From assembly GCA_013141415.1 (NCBI GenBank), contig JABFQY010000006.1, positions 62,001-126,000 of the forward strand: a DNA stretch of 64,000 nt. Direction: 5' to 3'. The stretch comes from Kiritimatiellaceae bacterium. GTDB taxonomy: Bacteria; Verrucomicrobiota; Kiritimatiellia; Kiritimatiellales; Tichowtungiaceae. This document shows, one piece after another, positions 53,684-61,610 of the stretch. Numbering within the stretch: position 1 is the stretch's first letter; each line of letters starts with the position of its first letter. Made by a program: the position numbers and the translations under genes. The notes beneath the pieces are model-generated. The model made no database searches and was not told the DNA's origin. It saw only the letters and a program-made list of their open reading frames with translations.

Positions 53684-54220
53684 ATGCTGAAGAAAGAAAA
53701 TGCCGTTCTGGTTTTTATCGATGTGCAGGGCCGTCTGGCCGAAATCGTGGACGGCACCGAAGTTCTCTACAAGAATCTCCGCCGCCTGCTCGAAGGGATG
53801 TATTTGCTCGATGTTCCGGTGATTGTAACCGAGCAGACTCCGGACAATCTGGGAAAAACCCGCGGAGAGTTCCGCCCGCTGATTATGAGTCTCCCCGTTA
53901 TAAAAAGCTCCTTCAGTTGCTGCGGGGAACGGGTGTTCATGGAGGTTCTCGAAAAATCAAACCGGCGCCAGATTATTCTCTGCGGCATTGAAGCCCATAT
54001 CTGCGTTTACCAGACCGCCAGAGACCTGCTGGCAAAAGGCTTTGAAGTGTCTGTGGTCGTCGATGCAGTGTCTTCCCGCGACCCGGTCAACAAAGTGCTC
54101 GCCCTGCGTTGTATGGAAAACGAAGGCGTTAAGCTGACCGGCACGGAAATGCTTCTGTTTGAACTGCTCGGTGACGCCAAGACTCCGCAATTTAAATCCG
54201 TTCTCCAGATCGTGAAATAG
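53684..54220 (+). CDS. Isochorismatase-family cysteine hydrolase
   Basis: The 178-residue protein belongs to the YcaC-like part of the family: catalytic Asp in 'VFIDVQGRL', Lys in 'SLPVIKSSFSCCG' and Cys in 'CGIEAHICVYQTARDLLAKG'. Such hydrolases act on amide or ester bonds of small molecules (nicotinamide, isochorismate, others); the substrate is unknown here. AAGGAG precedes the ATG. The DMT transporter gene starts two bases after its stop, so the enzyme and exporter may share a substrate. Confidence 0.88.
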   Translation: MLKKENAVLVFIDVQGRLAEIVDGTEVLYKNLRRLLEGMYLLDVPVIVTEQTPDNLGKTRGEFRPLIMSLPVIKSSFSCCGERVFMEVLEKSNRRQIILCGIEAHICVYQTARDLLAKGFEVSVVVDAVSSRDPVNKVLALRCMENEGVKLTGTEMLLFELLGDAKTPQFKSVLQIVK

Positions 54221-54222
54221 TT

Positions 54223-55098
54223 ATGACTCTGCTCCTGCTCGTCTCCCTCGTCTGGGCGTTTTCCTTCGGCCTGATCAAGGGCGAACTGGCCGGCCTGCCC
54301 TCCGCCGCCGTCGCTTTCATTCGGCTGGCCGTGGCCTTGGCCGTCTTCGCGCCGTTCCTGCGCCTGAAAACATTACGGGCATCCGACGCCGCCCGGCTGA
54401 TGATCACCGGCGCGGTGCAATATGGCCTGATGTACGTTACCTACACTCACGCCTTCCATTATCTCAAAGCGTACGAGGTGGCGCTGTTCACTGTGCTGAC
54501 GCCGATTTACGTCGTAATTATCAACGACCTATTCGAACGGAAAGTTAACTCCGCCGCGCTGGCGGCGGTTGCGCTGGCCGTCGCCGGAGGCATTGTGATT
54601 GAATACCGCCAGCTGAGTTCGCCGGAGCTGTGGATCGGCTTTCTGCTGATGCAGGCCGCCAATCTCTGTTTCGCCTTTGGACAGATTTTCTACCGCCGCA
54701 CGATGGCCCGGCTGCCGGAAAACCGCACCGACCTGCAGGTGTTCGGCCTTTTGTACCTTGGCGCAACACTCACCGCCGCACTGGCCGCAACGGGAACTCC
54801 ATGGACATCGCTGGTCATCACGTCCAGACAGGCTCTGATTCTGCTCTATCTCGGTATCGTCGCTTCCGGACTCGGTTTCTTTCTTTGGAATACTGGAGCA
54901 CGAAAGGTCAGTTCCGGCGCGCTGGCGGTCTTTAATAACCTGAAAATCCCGCTCGGAATTCTGGTTTCGGTTTTCTTTTTCGGCGAAACCGCCGACTGGC
55001 CCCGCCTGCTGGGCGGCGGTGTACTAATCGTGGCCGCGCTCCGCATCACCAAATCCGCTCTGCCCGTCCAAAATAAGCCGCCCGCCCGTTTGACTTAA
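54223..55098 (+). CDS. EamA/DMT superfamily transporter
   Basis: The 291-residue protein has ten hydrophobic helices in two EamA repeats, starting with 'LVSLVWAFSFGLIKGELAGL' and 'LCFAFGQIFYRRTMARLPEN'. The typical end of a repeat, 'GARKVSSGALAVFNNLKIPL', is visible. DMT carriers export amino acids, nucleotides or drugs. The PEGA gene promoter begins in its last codons. Confidence 0.88.
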   Translation: MTLLLLVSLVWAFSFGLIKGELAGLPSAAVAFIRLAVALAVFAPFLRLKTLRASDAARLMITGAVQYGLMYVTYTHAFHYLKAYEVALFTVLTPIYVVIINDLFERKVNSAALAAVALAVAGGIVIEYRQLSSPELWIGFLLMQAANLCFAFGQIFYRRTMARLPENRTDLQVFGLLYLGATLTAALAATGTPWTSLVITSRQALILLYLGIVASGLGFFLWNTGARKVSSGALAVFNNLKIPLGILVSVFFFGETADWPRLLGGGVLIVAALRITKSALPVQNKPPARLT

Positions 55099-55119
55099 AA
55101 GCTCCGACTGCGGTATAAA
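55090..55119 (+). promoter_or_regulatory. Promoter of the PEGA gene
   Basis: TTGACT, an 18-nt spacer and TATAAA are near consensus. The -35 box lies over the last codons and stop of the DMT transporter gene. Confidence 0.7.
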
Positions 55120-55152
55120 CGAAGCGTTTTCAACCCATCAAGGAGTCTCCAC

Positions 55153-56400
55153 ATGATCAAAAAAACCGTCGGGTTTGTTTCCGTGCTGTGTATTATCCTC
55201 GCCATCTGCAGTTGTGCTCCGGTCACCATTGATTCCACTCCGTCAGGCGCGGCAGTGTATGATGCCGCCGGACAGAAACAGCTGGGATCCACACCATTCA
55301 ACACCAGCGTATTCGTCAGCGAAAAAAACTTCACGGTCCGCAAAGAGCGCTACTTCGACGAACCCGTCAAACTGAACTACGATTCAGAACGTAACGTCGG
55401 CACGCAGCTTCGCCCGATGCCGGTACTGGTTTACAGCAACCCCGATGCTGACATCTACGCCGTCGGCGCCGACAAACCGGTTGCCCGGACTCCGTCAAAA
55501 ATTAAAATCGGCGAAAAAGCCGCCGCCTATACCTTGAAAGCCGCCGACTACTACGATCAGGAAATCTCTGTCGGCCTCGACAGCCCCGATCCGCTGGTCG
55601 TCAAACTCGTCCGCCGTCCGATTGTCACCCTCTCCGCTGAGCCTGCCGGTGTTGAAGTGTACGAAAATAACAAACTCGTCGGCACGACACCGCTCCGGGT
55701 CGAAATTCTGACCAGCCGCACATTCGAACTGCGGAAGACCGGCTTCTTCACACAGGCTGGCACACTGACCGGCGCGCCGCCGTACGAAGTATCCGTTAAA
55801 CTCCGTCCTTTCCCGATGATCACCGTCACCGCGACACCGGCCGACGCACAAATCTATCGCGCCGGTGCACTGCTCGGCAAAACGACAGCCACGCTGGCTG
55901 TCGGAGAACCGGTTGCTCTCGAAGTCCGCGCCGACCGTTTTTATGCACAGAACGTCACGTTGACACCCGATTCGTCGGCACAGGTCAATGTTGCGCTCAA
56001 GGCCATGCCGTACGTCACAATCAAGAGCGAACCATCCGGTGCTGATGTGCTGATCAATGGCAAGTCAGTCGGCGCGACTCCGGTCGAACAGCTGATTGAA
56101 AAAGAAACGGTTATTGAACTGCGTAAAGCAGGGTTTGTCACCAAAACGGCCACTTTGACCGGCGCCGACAAGCAGGTTTCTGTAACCCTCGAAGCGGTTC
56201 CGGCACCGGTTGAACAGCCGCAGCCCGCCGTTCAGACCGCACCCGCCAAACCGGAATCCGCGGTTGCCGCGCCAGTGGCAGCGCAAAAGGCCGCTCCTGA
56301 AAAAAAGAGCGGAAGTAATCTTCCGCTGATCGCCGGCATCGCGGCGGTGGTCGTTGCAGGGTTGGTGTTCTTCCTGATTAAGCGCAAAAAACAGGAGTAA
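55153..56400 (+). CDS. Multi-PEGA-repeat lipoprotein with C-terminal membrane helix
   Basis: The 415-residue protein has a lipoprotein signal ending at ICSC (Cys21), then five PEGA-type beta repeats in tandem, beginning at 'VTIDSTPSGAAVYD', 'VLVYSNPDADIYAV', 'VTLSAEPAGVEVYENNKLVG', 'ITVTATPADAQIYRAGALLG' and 'VTIKSEPSGADVLINGKSVG'. An Ala/Pro/Lys linker (about 345-385) leads to a membrane helix ('LPLIAGIAAVVVAGLVFFLI') and the basic tail KRKKQE. PEGA domains are surface-layer or envelope scaffolds and are also found beside kinases. The two membrane anchors are unusual. AAGGAG precedes the start; a terminator follows. Confidence 0.85.
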   Translation: MIKKTVGFVSVLCIILAICSCAPVTIDSTPSGAAVYDAAGQKQLGSTPFNTSVFVSEKNFTVRKERYFDEPVKLNYDSERNVGTQLRPMPVLVYSNPDADIYAVGADKPVARTPSKIKIGEKAAAYTLKAADYYDQEISVGLDSPDPLVVKLVRRPIVTLSAEPAGVEVYENNKLVGTTPLRVEILTSRTFELRKTGFFTQAGTLTGAPPYEVSVKLRPFPMITVTATPADAQIYRAGALLGKTTATLAVGEPVALEVRADRFYAQNVTLTPDSSAQVNVALKAMPYVTIKSEPSGADVLINGKSVGATPVEQLIEKETVIELRKAGFVTKTATLTGADKQVSVTLEAVPAPVEQPQPAVQTAPAKPESAVAAPVAAQKAAPEKKSGSNLPLIAGIAAVVVAGLVFFLIKRKKQE

Positions 56401-56418
56401 CCTTCGCTCCTTCGACGC

Positions 56419-56448
56419 AAAAAGAGCCGCTCGCGCGGCTCTTTTTTT
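56419..56448. terminator. Bidirectional terminator between the PEGA gene and manA
   Basis: A perfect 12-bp stem (AAAAAGAGCCGC and its complement) with loop TCGC is flanked by A and T runs and serves both convergent genes. Confidence 0.93.
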
Positions 56449-56470
56449 GTGCCTTCAACGGTTGAATCGG

Positions 56471-57421
56471 CTACGGAATCGTCGTGCACAGCACCATCAG
56501 TCTGCCGGCAGCAGGATGAAGCGTGTAACTTCCGAGCGCGGCGGGCACCAGCCACGACTGGCCGGGCGAAAGCTTTTCTTCGCCGTCCGCCCATACGATT
56601 TTTCCTGAACCGCCTGCGACAAACAGCGCATGGAAACTCTTTCCGGACATAGGAAACTTCTGCGCGGCATCCAGCTCAAGGCGGTCGAGTTGGAAAAACT
56701 CACAACTCTGGATTGTTGTTCCGTGGATCTGACAGCGCGGGTTGCCGTTGTTTTCCCAGTCGATCACCTTCAGCGCTTTATCAATGTGCAACTCGCGCCC
56801 TTTACCACCGGCATCAACACGATCCCAGTCATAAATCCGGTACGTCGTATTCGAGTTCTGCTGAATCTCCAGAATCAGACAGCCCGCACCGATGGCGTGG
56901 ACGCGCCCGCCCGGCACAAAAACCGCCCCGCCCTTCTCTGCCGGAATGGACTGCATGATACCGGCAAAGGTTTTATTTTCCATTGCCTTCAAAAATTCCG
57001 CCTTCCCGACGCCCGGTTTGAGGCCGCAATAAATCTGCGCCGAACCGTCGCCTTCGAGAAAATACCACATCTCCGTTTTCGGATCGCCGCTAACGGAGGC
57101 AGCATTGGCCTCGTTCGGATGAACCTGCACACTCAATGTATCGCGTGCATCAATCAGTTTGATGAGGAGCGGAAAATCGGAACCTTTGACGCCGGTGCCG
57201 AGCAATGCGGTTTTATGTTCCGGCAGAAGGTCGCCCAGCGTTTTTCCGGCCAGCGGACCGTTGACAATGGCGGTCGGCCCGTCCGGATGGGTGGAAATCT
57301 CCCACGATTCGGCATAAATACCGTCCGGCTTATTCCGGCCAAACAGCTTCGGAATACGGCTACCGCCCCAGATGTAATCCTTATAGACGGGGCTGAAGCG
57401 GAGCGGATAGAGTTTTTCCAT
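56471..57421 (-). CDS. manA: Mannose-6-phosphate isomerase, class I (short bacterial form)
   Basis: ManA interconverts mannose-6-phosphate and fructose-6-phosphate and feeds GDP-mannose or mannose use. The 316-residue cupin protein has the zinc-site motifs 'LLIKLIDARDTLSVQVHPNE' and 'GGAVFVPGGRVHAIGAGCLI' and the conserved 'QNSNTTYRIYDWDR'. Family length matches Bacillus-type ManA rather than the longer E. coli form. AGGAAC precedes the ATG. It is a single gene divergent from the TPR lipoprotein gene. Confidence 0.94.
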   Translation of the reverse strand: MEKLYPLRFSPVYKDYIWGGSRIPKLFGRNKPDGIYAESWEISTHPDGPTAIVNGPLAGKTLGDLLPEHKTALLGTGVKGSDFPLLIKLIDARDTLSVQVHPNEANAASVSGDPKTEMWYFLEGDGSAQIYCGLKPGVGKAEFLKAMENKTFAGIMQSIPAEKGGAVFVPGGRVHAIGAGCLILEIQQNSNTTYRIYDWDRVDAGGKGRELHIDKALKVIDWENNGNPRCQIHGTTIQSCEFFQLDRLELDAAQKFPMSGKSFHALFVAGGSGKIVWADGEEKLSPGQSWLVPAALGSYTLHPAAGRLMVLCTTIP

Positions 57422-57535
57422 GTTCAGGTTCCTGTTTTTTTATAAATTATCTGGCTTCAAAAGGCCGGATGATTAGAGTGCAGGCTAAGCATGAACGAGA
57501 TACCCGTCCAGTCAAAATCCAGCGCCGGTTTCACC

Positions 57536-57556
57536 GGTCTCCTCGCGAAGGAGACC
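57536..57556 (+). promoter_or_regulatory. Hairpin covering the ribosome-binding site of the TPR lipoprotein gene
   Basis: GGTCTCCT and AGGAGACC form a perfect 8-bp stem with loop CGCGA, two bases before the ATG at 57559. The right arm contains the AAGGAG ribosome-binding site. An overlapping CCGG-TTTCA-CCGG pairing at 57525-57537 would compete with it. Confidence 0.6.
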
Positions 57557-57558
57557 GC

Positions 57559-58707
57559 ATGAACCGATCATGGCTCCGGTGGATACTGCCTGTAATCCTG
57601 ATGATCTCGCTTTTTTTCGGCTGCAGCCGTAAGCCGGGCGAAAAGCTTTACCATGAAGCGCTGACCGAATGGAAAGACGGCAACCTGGTGCGCGCCCGAT
57701 CCCTGCTCGAAAAGTCGATCCGCCGCCGTGCGGGCAGTGCGGAAAATGCCGAAGCGTACAACCGGCTCGGAACCCTGCTCTGGGAAATGGGCAACACAAA
57801 GGATGCGGCAAATGCTTTCACGGAAAGCTGCCGCCTGAATGCCGGGCAGTATGAAGTACTCTGCAACCTCGGCGTTGCGCTGGGCGCGCAGAATGACTTT
57901 GCCGGAGCCGAACGCGCCTTTCGCGAAGCTTCTCTGATTCAGTCTGACGACTCCCGCCCTCTTTCCTTTGCGGGTGTTCTCTACGCGAAAAATCAACGGT
58001 GGGACGAAGCCTCGCATAATCTGAACCGCGCGCTCGGCCGCACTCCGGAGAATCCGCAACTGCAAACCGCGCTGGCGCTGGCTGAACTGCATACCACCGG
58101 CACAGATGCCGCACTGAAGCGCCTGCAGGCCGTGACAAAAAAACATCCGGATTATACCCCGGCGCTTTTCAACACCGCCGCCATCTACCGCTACTGGCTG
58201 AAGAACCAGCCTGAAGCCAAACGCTGTTTTGAACTCTACCTCAGCAAGGTCGCTGCAAAAGATAAGTTTGCGGAACAGGCTCGCGCGGAGTTGCTGGCCA
58301 TCGCCAGCGGTAACAGCGAAAAACTGGTCTTTACGCCGCCGCGCAGTCCGAACCGCATCAACGCTGACAAAAACTTCCAGAAGGCGCTGGCATACCAGAA
58401 GAAAAATGATTTCGACAGCGCGGCCCGCTGGTACATCAAAGCCGTCGAAGAGGACGACACCTACGAACAGGCTTTCTACAACCTCGGCCTGACCTACTAT
58501 GCCGCCAACCGGATTGAACTCGCGGCGGAGGCTTTCGCGCGCGCGGTGCAGATTAATCCGTCGTCCACCAACGCACGCTATAACAGCGCGCTGGCGGAAT
58601 ACCGTCTCGGCCACAACGACCGGGCCCGCCGCGAACTGGGAATCATCCTCAGCAAGCACCCCGGATGTCAGCCCGCCGTTGATCTGCTGGCCCGTATTCA
58701 GGAATGA
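57559..58707 (+). CDS. TPR-repeat lipoprotein
   Basis: The 382-residue protein has a lipoprotein signal ending at FFGC (Cys22), then about six to eight tetratricopeptide repeats, for example 'AYNRLGTLLWEMGNTKDAAN', 'LCNLGVALGAQNDFAGAERA' and 'AFYNLGLTYYAANRIELAAE'. TPR arrays hold protein partners; a role in envelope assembly is likely but the partner is unknown. The ATG at 57559 is chosen for its AAGGAG; that site lies in a perfect hairpin. It lies upstream of pyrH but the latter has its own promoter. Confidence 0.87.
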   Translation: MNRSWLRWILPVILMISLFFGCSRKPGEKLYHEALTEWKDGNLVRARSLLEKSIRRRAGSAENAEAYNRLGTLLWEMGNTKDAANAFTESCRLNAGQYEVLCNLGVALGAQNDFAGAERAFREASLIQSDDSRPLSFAGVLYAKNQRWDEASHNLNRALGRTPENPQLQTALALAELHTTGTDAALKRLQAVTKKHPDYTPALFNTAAIYRYWLKNQPEAKRCFELYLSKVAAKDKFAEQARAELLAIASGNSEKLVFTPPRSPNRINADKNFQKALAYQKKNDFDSAARWYIKAVEEDDTYEQAFYNLGLTYYAANRIELAAEAFARAVQINPSSTNARYNSALAEYRLGHNDRARRELGIILSKHPGCQPAVDLLARIQE

Positions 58708-58724
58708 TTTTCCAAAGATGGAAA

Positions 58725-58753
58725 TTTACACTTCGGCGCGGATTTTCTATCGT
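58725..58753 (+). promoter_or_regulatory. Promoter of the pyrH-frr-coaC-coaB operon
   Basis: TTTACA, a 17-nt spacer and TATCGT lie 27 bases before the pyrH start, followed by AGAGGAA as ribosome-binding site. Confidence 0.6.
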
Positions 58754-58780
58754 CCGCATCAGCATTCGAGAGGAACCTTT

Positions 58781-59491
58781 ATGAAGTATAAGCGCATTCT
58801 GCTCAAACTCAGCGGCGAAGCACTCCAGAACAAAGAAAAAGGAATGAGCATTGACCCTGCCGTCCTCGCCTCCATCGGGCGGCAGTTTAAACAATTGATC
58901 GAAGCCGGCGCGGAAATCGCAGTCGTCGTCGGCGGCGGCAACATTTTCCGCGGCCTCGCCGGCGAAGCGGGCGGAACCGACCGCACCACCGGGGACTCCA
59001 TGGGGATGCTCGCCACCGTCATTAACTCGCTCGCGCTGCAATCGGCGCTCGAAAACGTCGGCATCCAGACGCGCGTTATGACCGCCATCAGCATGCCCGC
59101 CTTCGCCGAACCGTTCATCCGCCGTAAAGCGATGCGCCACCTTGAAAAAGGCCGCGTCGTTATCTTTGGTGCTGGCACCGGCAATCCATATTTTACCACC
59201 GACAGCGCCGCCGCCCTGCGCGCCTCGGAAATCGGCGCTGACGTGCTGATGAAAGCCACCAAGGTGGACGGCGTCTATACCGCCGATCCGATGAAAGACA
59301 AGACCGCGACCCGCTTCGATAAAGTTTCCTACAGCGACGCACTCAGCAAGCAGCTCAAGATCATGGACGCCGCTGCCTTCTCACTCTGCATGGAAAATGA
59401 TATTCCCATCGTCGTGTTCAACTTTTTCAAGGAAGGCGAAATGCTGAAGGTCTTCCGCGGAGAAAACGCCGGAACACTGGTTAGCCACTGA
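58781..59491 (+). CDS. pyrH: UMP kinase
   Basis: PyrH phosphorylates UMP to UDP in pyrimidine synthesis. The 236-residue amino-acid-kinase-fold protein has 'LLKLSGEALQNKEKG', 'VVVGGGNIFRG', 'DSMGMLATVINSLALQ' and 'GTGNPYFTTDSAAALRA'. Family length and start agree. It is followed 19 bases later by frr, the classical order, but rpsB and tsf, which often come before it, are absent here. Confidence 0.97.
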   Translation: MKYKRILLKLSGEALQNKEKGMSIDPAVLASIGRQFKQLIEAGAEIAVVVGGGNIFRGLAGEAGGTDRTTGDSMGMLATVINSLALQSALENVGIQTRVMTAISMPAFAEPFIRRKAMRHLEKGRVVIFGAGTGNPYFTTDSAAALRASEIGADVLMKATKVDGVYTADPMKDKTATRFDKVSYSDALSKQLKIMDAAAFSLCMENDIPIVVFNFFKEGEMLKVFRGENAGTLVSH

Positions 59492-59510
59492 TTTTTCAAG
59501 GAGAGTCATC

Positions 59511-60074
59511 ATGGAATCGAGCATGGAAGTACTGCTGGCCGCTGAAGAAAAGATGGATAAATGCGTGGAGTTCCTCCACCACGAACTGAGCGGACTGCGC
59601 ACCGGCAAAGCCAGTCCGGGACTGGTTGAAAACATCACCGTTGAATACTACGGAACCACCGCCCGGCTGCGCGATATCGCCAACATCTCAACTCCTGAAC
59701 CGCGCCTGCTGGTCATCAGCCCGTTCGACCCGTCCTCGCTGGGCGCGATCGAAAAAGGGATCAGCGCCGCGAACATCGGCATCACGCCGATCAACGACGG
59801 ACGCCTCATCCGCGTGCCGATTCCGGAAATGAGCGAACAGCGCCGCAAAGATATGGCCAAAATCGCCTCGCGCGCCACCGAGGAACAGCGCATCGCCGTT
59901 CGAAACGTCCGCCGCGACGCCAATGAACTGCTCAAAACGCTCCAGAAGATCAGCAAGATCACAGAAGACGACCGCGACGAAAGCCTCGAAGAAGTCCAGA
60001 AACTGACCGATGTCCGCATCAAGAAAATGGATGACATGCTCGCCGCCAAAGAAAAAGAAATGATGTCTGTCTGA
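59511..60074 (+). CDS. frr: Ribosome recycling factor
   Basis: RRF splits the post-termination ribosome with EF-G. The 187-residue protein has the family length and blocks 'LRTGKASPGLVENITVEYYG', 'IRVPIPEMSEQRRKDMAK' and 'VRNVRRDANELLK' with the C-terminal helix. AAGGAGAG precedes the ATG. Its stop overlaps the coaC start (TGATG). Confidence 0.97.
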   Translation: MESSMEVLLAAEEKMDKCVEFLHHELSGLRTGKASPGLVENITVEYYGTTARLRDIANISTPEPRLLVISPFDPSSLGAIEKGISAANIGITPINDGRLIRVPIPEMSEQRRKDMAKIASRATEEQRIAVRNVRRDANELLKTLQKISKITEDDRDESLEEVQKLTDVRIKKMDDMLAAKEKEMMSV

Positions 60075-60625
60075 TGAAACGTATTCTCATAGGTGTGACC
60101 GGCGGAATTGCGGCGTACAAGGCGGCCAGTGTCGTCAGTGCGCTCAAGCAGGCCGGATACGACGTGCAGGTGGCGATGACGCCTGCCGCCTGTCAGTTTG
60201 TTACGCCGCTCACTTTCGCCGCGCTGTCGCAGAAAGAAGTCCGCACGGAACTTTTCCCGGCGCACCCGACTTCCGACAAAGGCCAGCTCTACCCGCACCT
60301 CTACCCCGCCACTGAAGCCGACCTCTTCGCCGTCCTGCCCGCCACCGCCGACATCATCGGCAAACTGGCCTACGGCTTCGGCGACGACATTGTTTCCGCC
60401 AGCGCGCTTTCGCTCTCGAAAAAGTGCGTCAAACTTTTCTGCCCCGCCATGAACACGCAGATGTGGGACAACCCCGTCGTCCGCGAAAACGCCCAGACCT
60501 TGGAAAAACGTGGCTGGCAGCGCATCGGCCCCGAAGCCGGCCTGATGGCCTGCGGAACCGAAGGCGCCGGACGCATGAGCGAACCCGCCGCCATTCTCGA
60601 AGCGATTAAAAAAGCGCTCGCATGA
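60074..60625 (+). CDS. coaC: Phosphopantothenoylcysteine decarboxylase (stand-alone CoaC)
   Basis: CoaC is an FMN flavoprotein that decarboxylates 4'-phosphopantothenoylcysteine to phosphopantetheine in CoA synthesis. The 183-residue protein has 'ILIGVTGGIAAYKAASVVSA', the catalytic-region 'PAMNTQMWDNPVVREN' and 'GLMACGTEGAGRM'. In most bacteria it is fused to CoaB; here it is separate and coupled to coaB by an ATGA overlap. Confidence 0.95.
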   Translation: MKRILIGVTGGIAAYKAASVVSALKQAGYDVQVAMTPAACQFVTPLTFAALSQKEVRTELFPAHPTSDKGQLYPHLYPATEADLFAVLPATADIIGKLAYGFGDDIVSASALSLSKKCVKLFCPAMNTQMWDNPVVRENAQTLEKRGWQRIGPEAGLMACGTEGAGRMSEPAAILEAIKKALA

Positions 60626-61293
60626 AAAAGGTTCTCATCCTTTCCGGGCCGACACACGAATACTTTGATCCGGTTCGCTTTATCGGCAACGCCAGCTCCG
60701 GCAAAATGGGCAAGGCCCTCGCCGAAGAAGCAATTAGGCGCGGCATGGAAGTCGAATTCATTTCCGGCCCGGTCGCGGAAGAGAATCTCCCCAACGTAGA
60801 TGCGACGCCCTCGTCGCATTCTGACAGCCGGAGAAACGCGACGAGGGCGTCGCGTCTACATATCCAAAAAGTCATCTCCGCCGAAGAAATGCTGGCCGCC
60901 GCGAAAGAAAAGTTTTCCTCCGCCGACTTCATCATCTTCGCCGCCGCCGTCGCCGACTATCAGCCTGCAAAAAAATCAGACGCGAAACTTCCGAAAGTCG
61001 GAAACAGCCTCACGATTGAACTGAAACCGACACCCGACATTGCCGCCACGCTCTGCGCGAATAAACGGAAAGATCAAGTCGCCATCGGCTTTGCGCTCCA
61101 GACGTACGACGGCGAAACCAAAGCCCGTGAAAAACTGATCTCAAAAAATCTGGACGGCATCGTCCTCAATACTCCCGCCACCCTCGGCGCTGAATCCGGA
61201 CTCTTCACCTGGATCGATAAGCAGGGTTTGGAAAACTGGGGTTCACTCGGTAAGGCGGAATGTGCAAAGAGGATTTTAGATAAGTCGGGTTAA
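60622..61293 (+). CDS. coaB: Phosphopantothenate-cysteine ligase (stand-alone CoaB) with an in-frame palindrome insertion
   Basis: CoaB joins cysteine to 4'-phosphopantothenate with CTP. The 223-residue protein has the family opening 'ILSGPTHEYFDPVRFIGNAS', the strand 'SADFIIFAAAVADYQPAKKS' and 'GFALQTYDGETKAREKLISK'. Residues 58-80 (nt 60793-60861) have no match in the family: they are encoded by a palindromic repeat of the type found at 5287-5357 and lie in the loop between 'EFISGPVAEENLP' and 'IQKVISAEEML'. The insert is 69 bases and keeps the frame. The loop lies at the protein surface in known CoaB folds, so activity is probably kept. The small ORF on the other strand overlaps the 3' end. 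Confidence 0.92.
   Translation: MKKVLILSGPTHEYFDPVRFIGNASSGKMGKALAEEAIRRGMEVEFISGPVAEENLPNVDATPSSHSDSRRNATRASRLHIQKVISAEEMLAAAKEKFSSADFIIFAAAVADYQPAKKSDAKLPKVGNSLTIELKPTPDIAATLCANKRKDQVAIGFALQTYDGETKAREKLISKNLDGIVLNTPATLGAESGLFTWIDKQGLENWGSLGKAECAKRILDKSG
60793..60861. repeat. Palindrome of REP-like family A inside coaB
   Basis: The arms at 60793-60820 and 60835-60861 share the GCGACGCCCTCGTCGC core with the intergenic copy at 5287-5357. Two transitions in the left arm still allow G-U pairs in RNA. It is 69 bases in coding terms. Confidence 0.88.
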
Positions 61294-61528
61294 CCCTTGT
61301 TGGTTTGGCTGTTTTTAATTTCATCAAGCTTCTGAAGGATTGTGCCCAAAGAACAATCCCAACATTGACTACAGCCAGAGGGATTCCAATAGAGACAACG
61401 AGAACCCTGAACCATTCCGCAACGGATTCGGACGCTATCGGGTGCGTCCCGTACACTAAAAAAGCGGCTCCGATTAACGTGAAAATGCCACCCTGCCAGC
61501 GCATTGTTCTCGGATTTCTTTTTTTCAC
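61205..61528 (-). CDS. Small two-helix membrane protein, unknown
   Basis: Starting at a GTG (61528) with GGGGAG upstream, the 107-residue product has a basic start (KKRNPRTMRW), two hydrophobic helices ('GGIFTLIGAAFLVYG' and 'FRVLVVSIGIPLAVVNVGIV') and a basic, Pro-rich tail. The tail overlaps coaB by 89 bases on the opposite strand, which casts doubt on its exact end. No family is recognised. It lies just downstream of the RAYT gene and a REP copy. Confidence 0.45.
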   Translation of the reverse strand: MKKRNPRTMRWQGGIFTLIGAAFLVYGTHPIASESVAEWFRVLVVSIGIPLAVVNVGIVLWAQSFRSLMKLKTAKPTRVNPTYLKSSLHIPPYRVNPSFPNPAYRSR

Positions 61529-61553
61529 GATCTCCCCTTTCTTTTTATGGCGC

Positions 61554-61609
61554 TGACGGAGCCGCGCCCTCCCGTAATTAATCCCAGTGGGTTGCGCTCT
61601 GTCGCAACC
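61554..61609. repeat. RAYT-flanking REP, copy 1
   Basis: GACGGAGC and CGCCCTCC on the left pair with GGGTTGCGCTCTGTC on the right, followed by GCAACC. It lies just after the RAYT stop and is in the same orientation as copy 2. Confidence 0.8.
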
Positions 61610-61610
61610 G

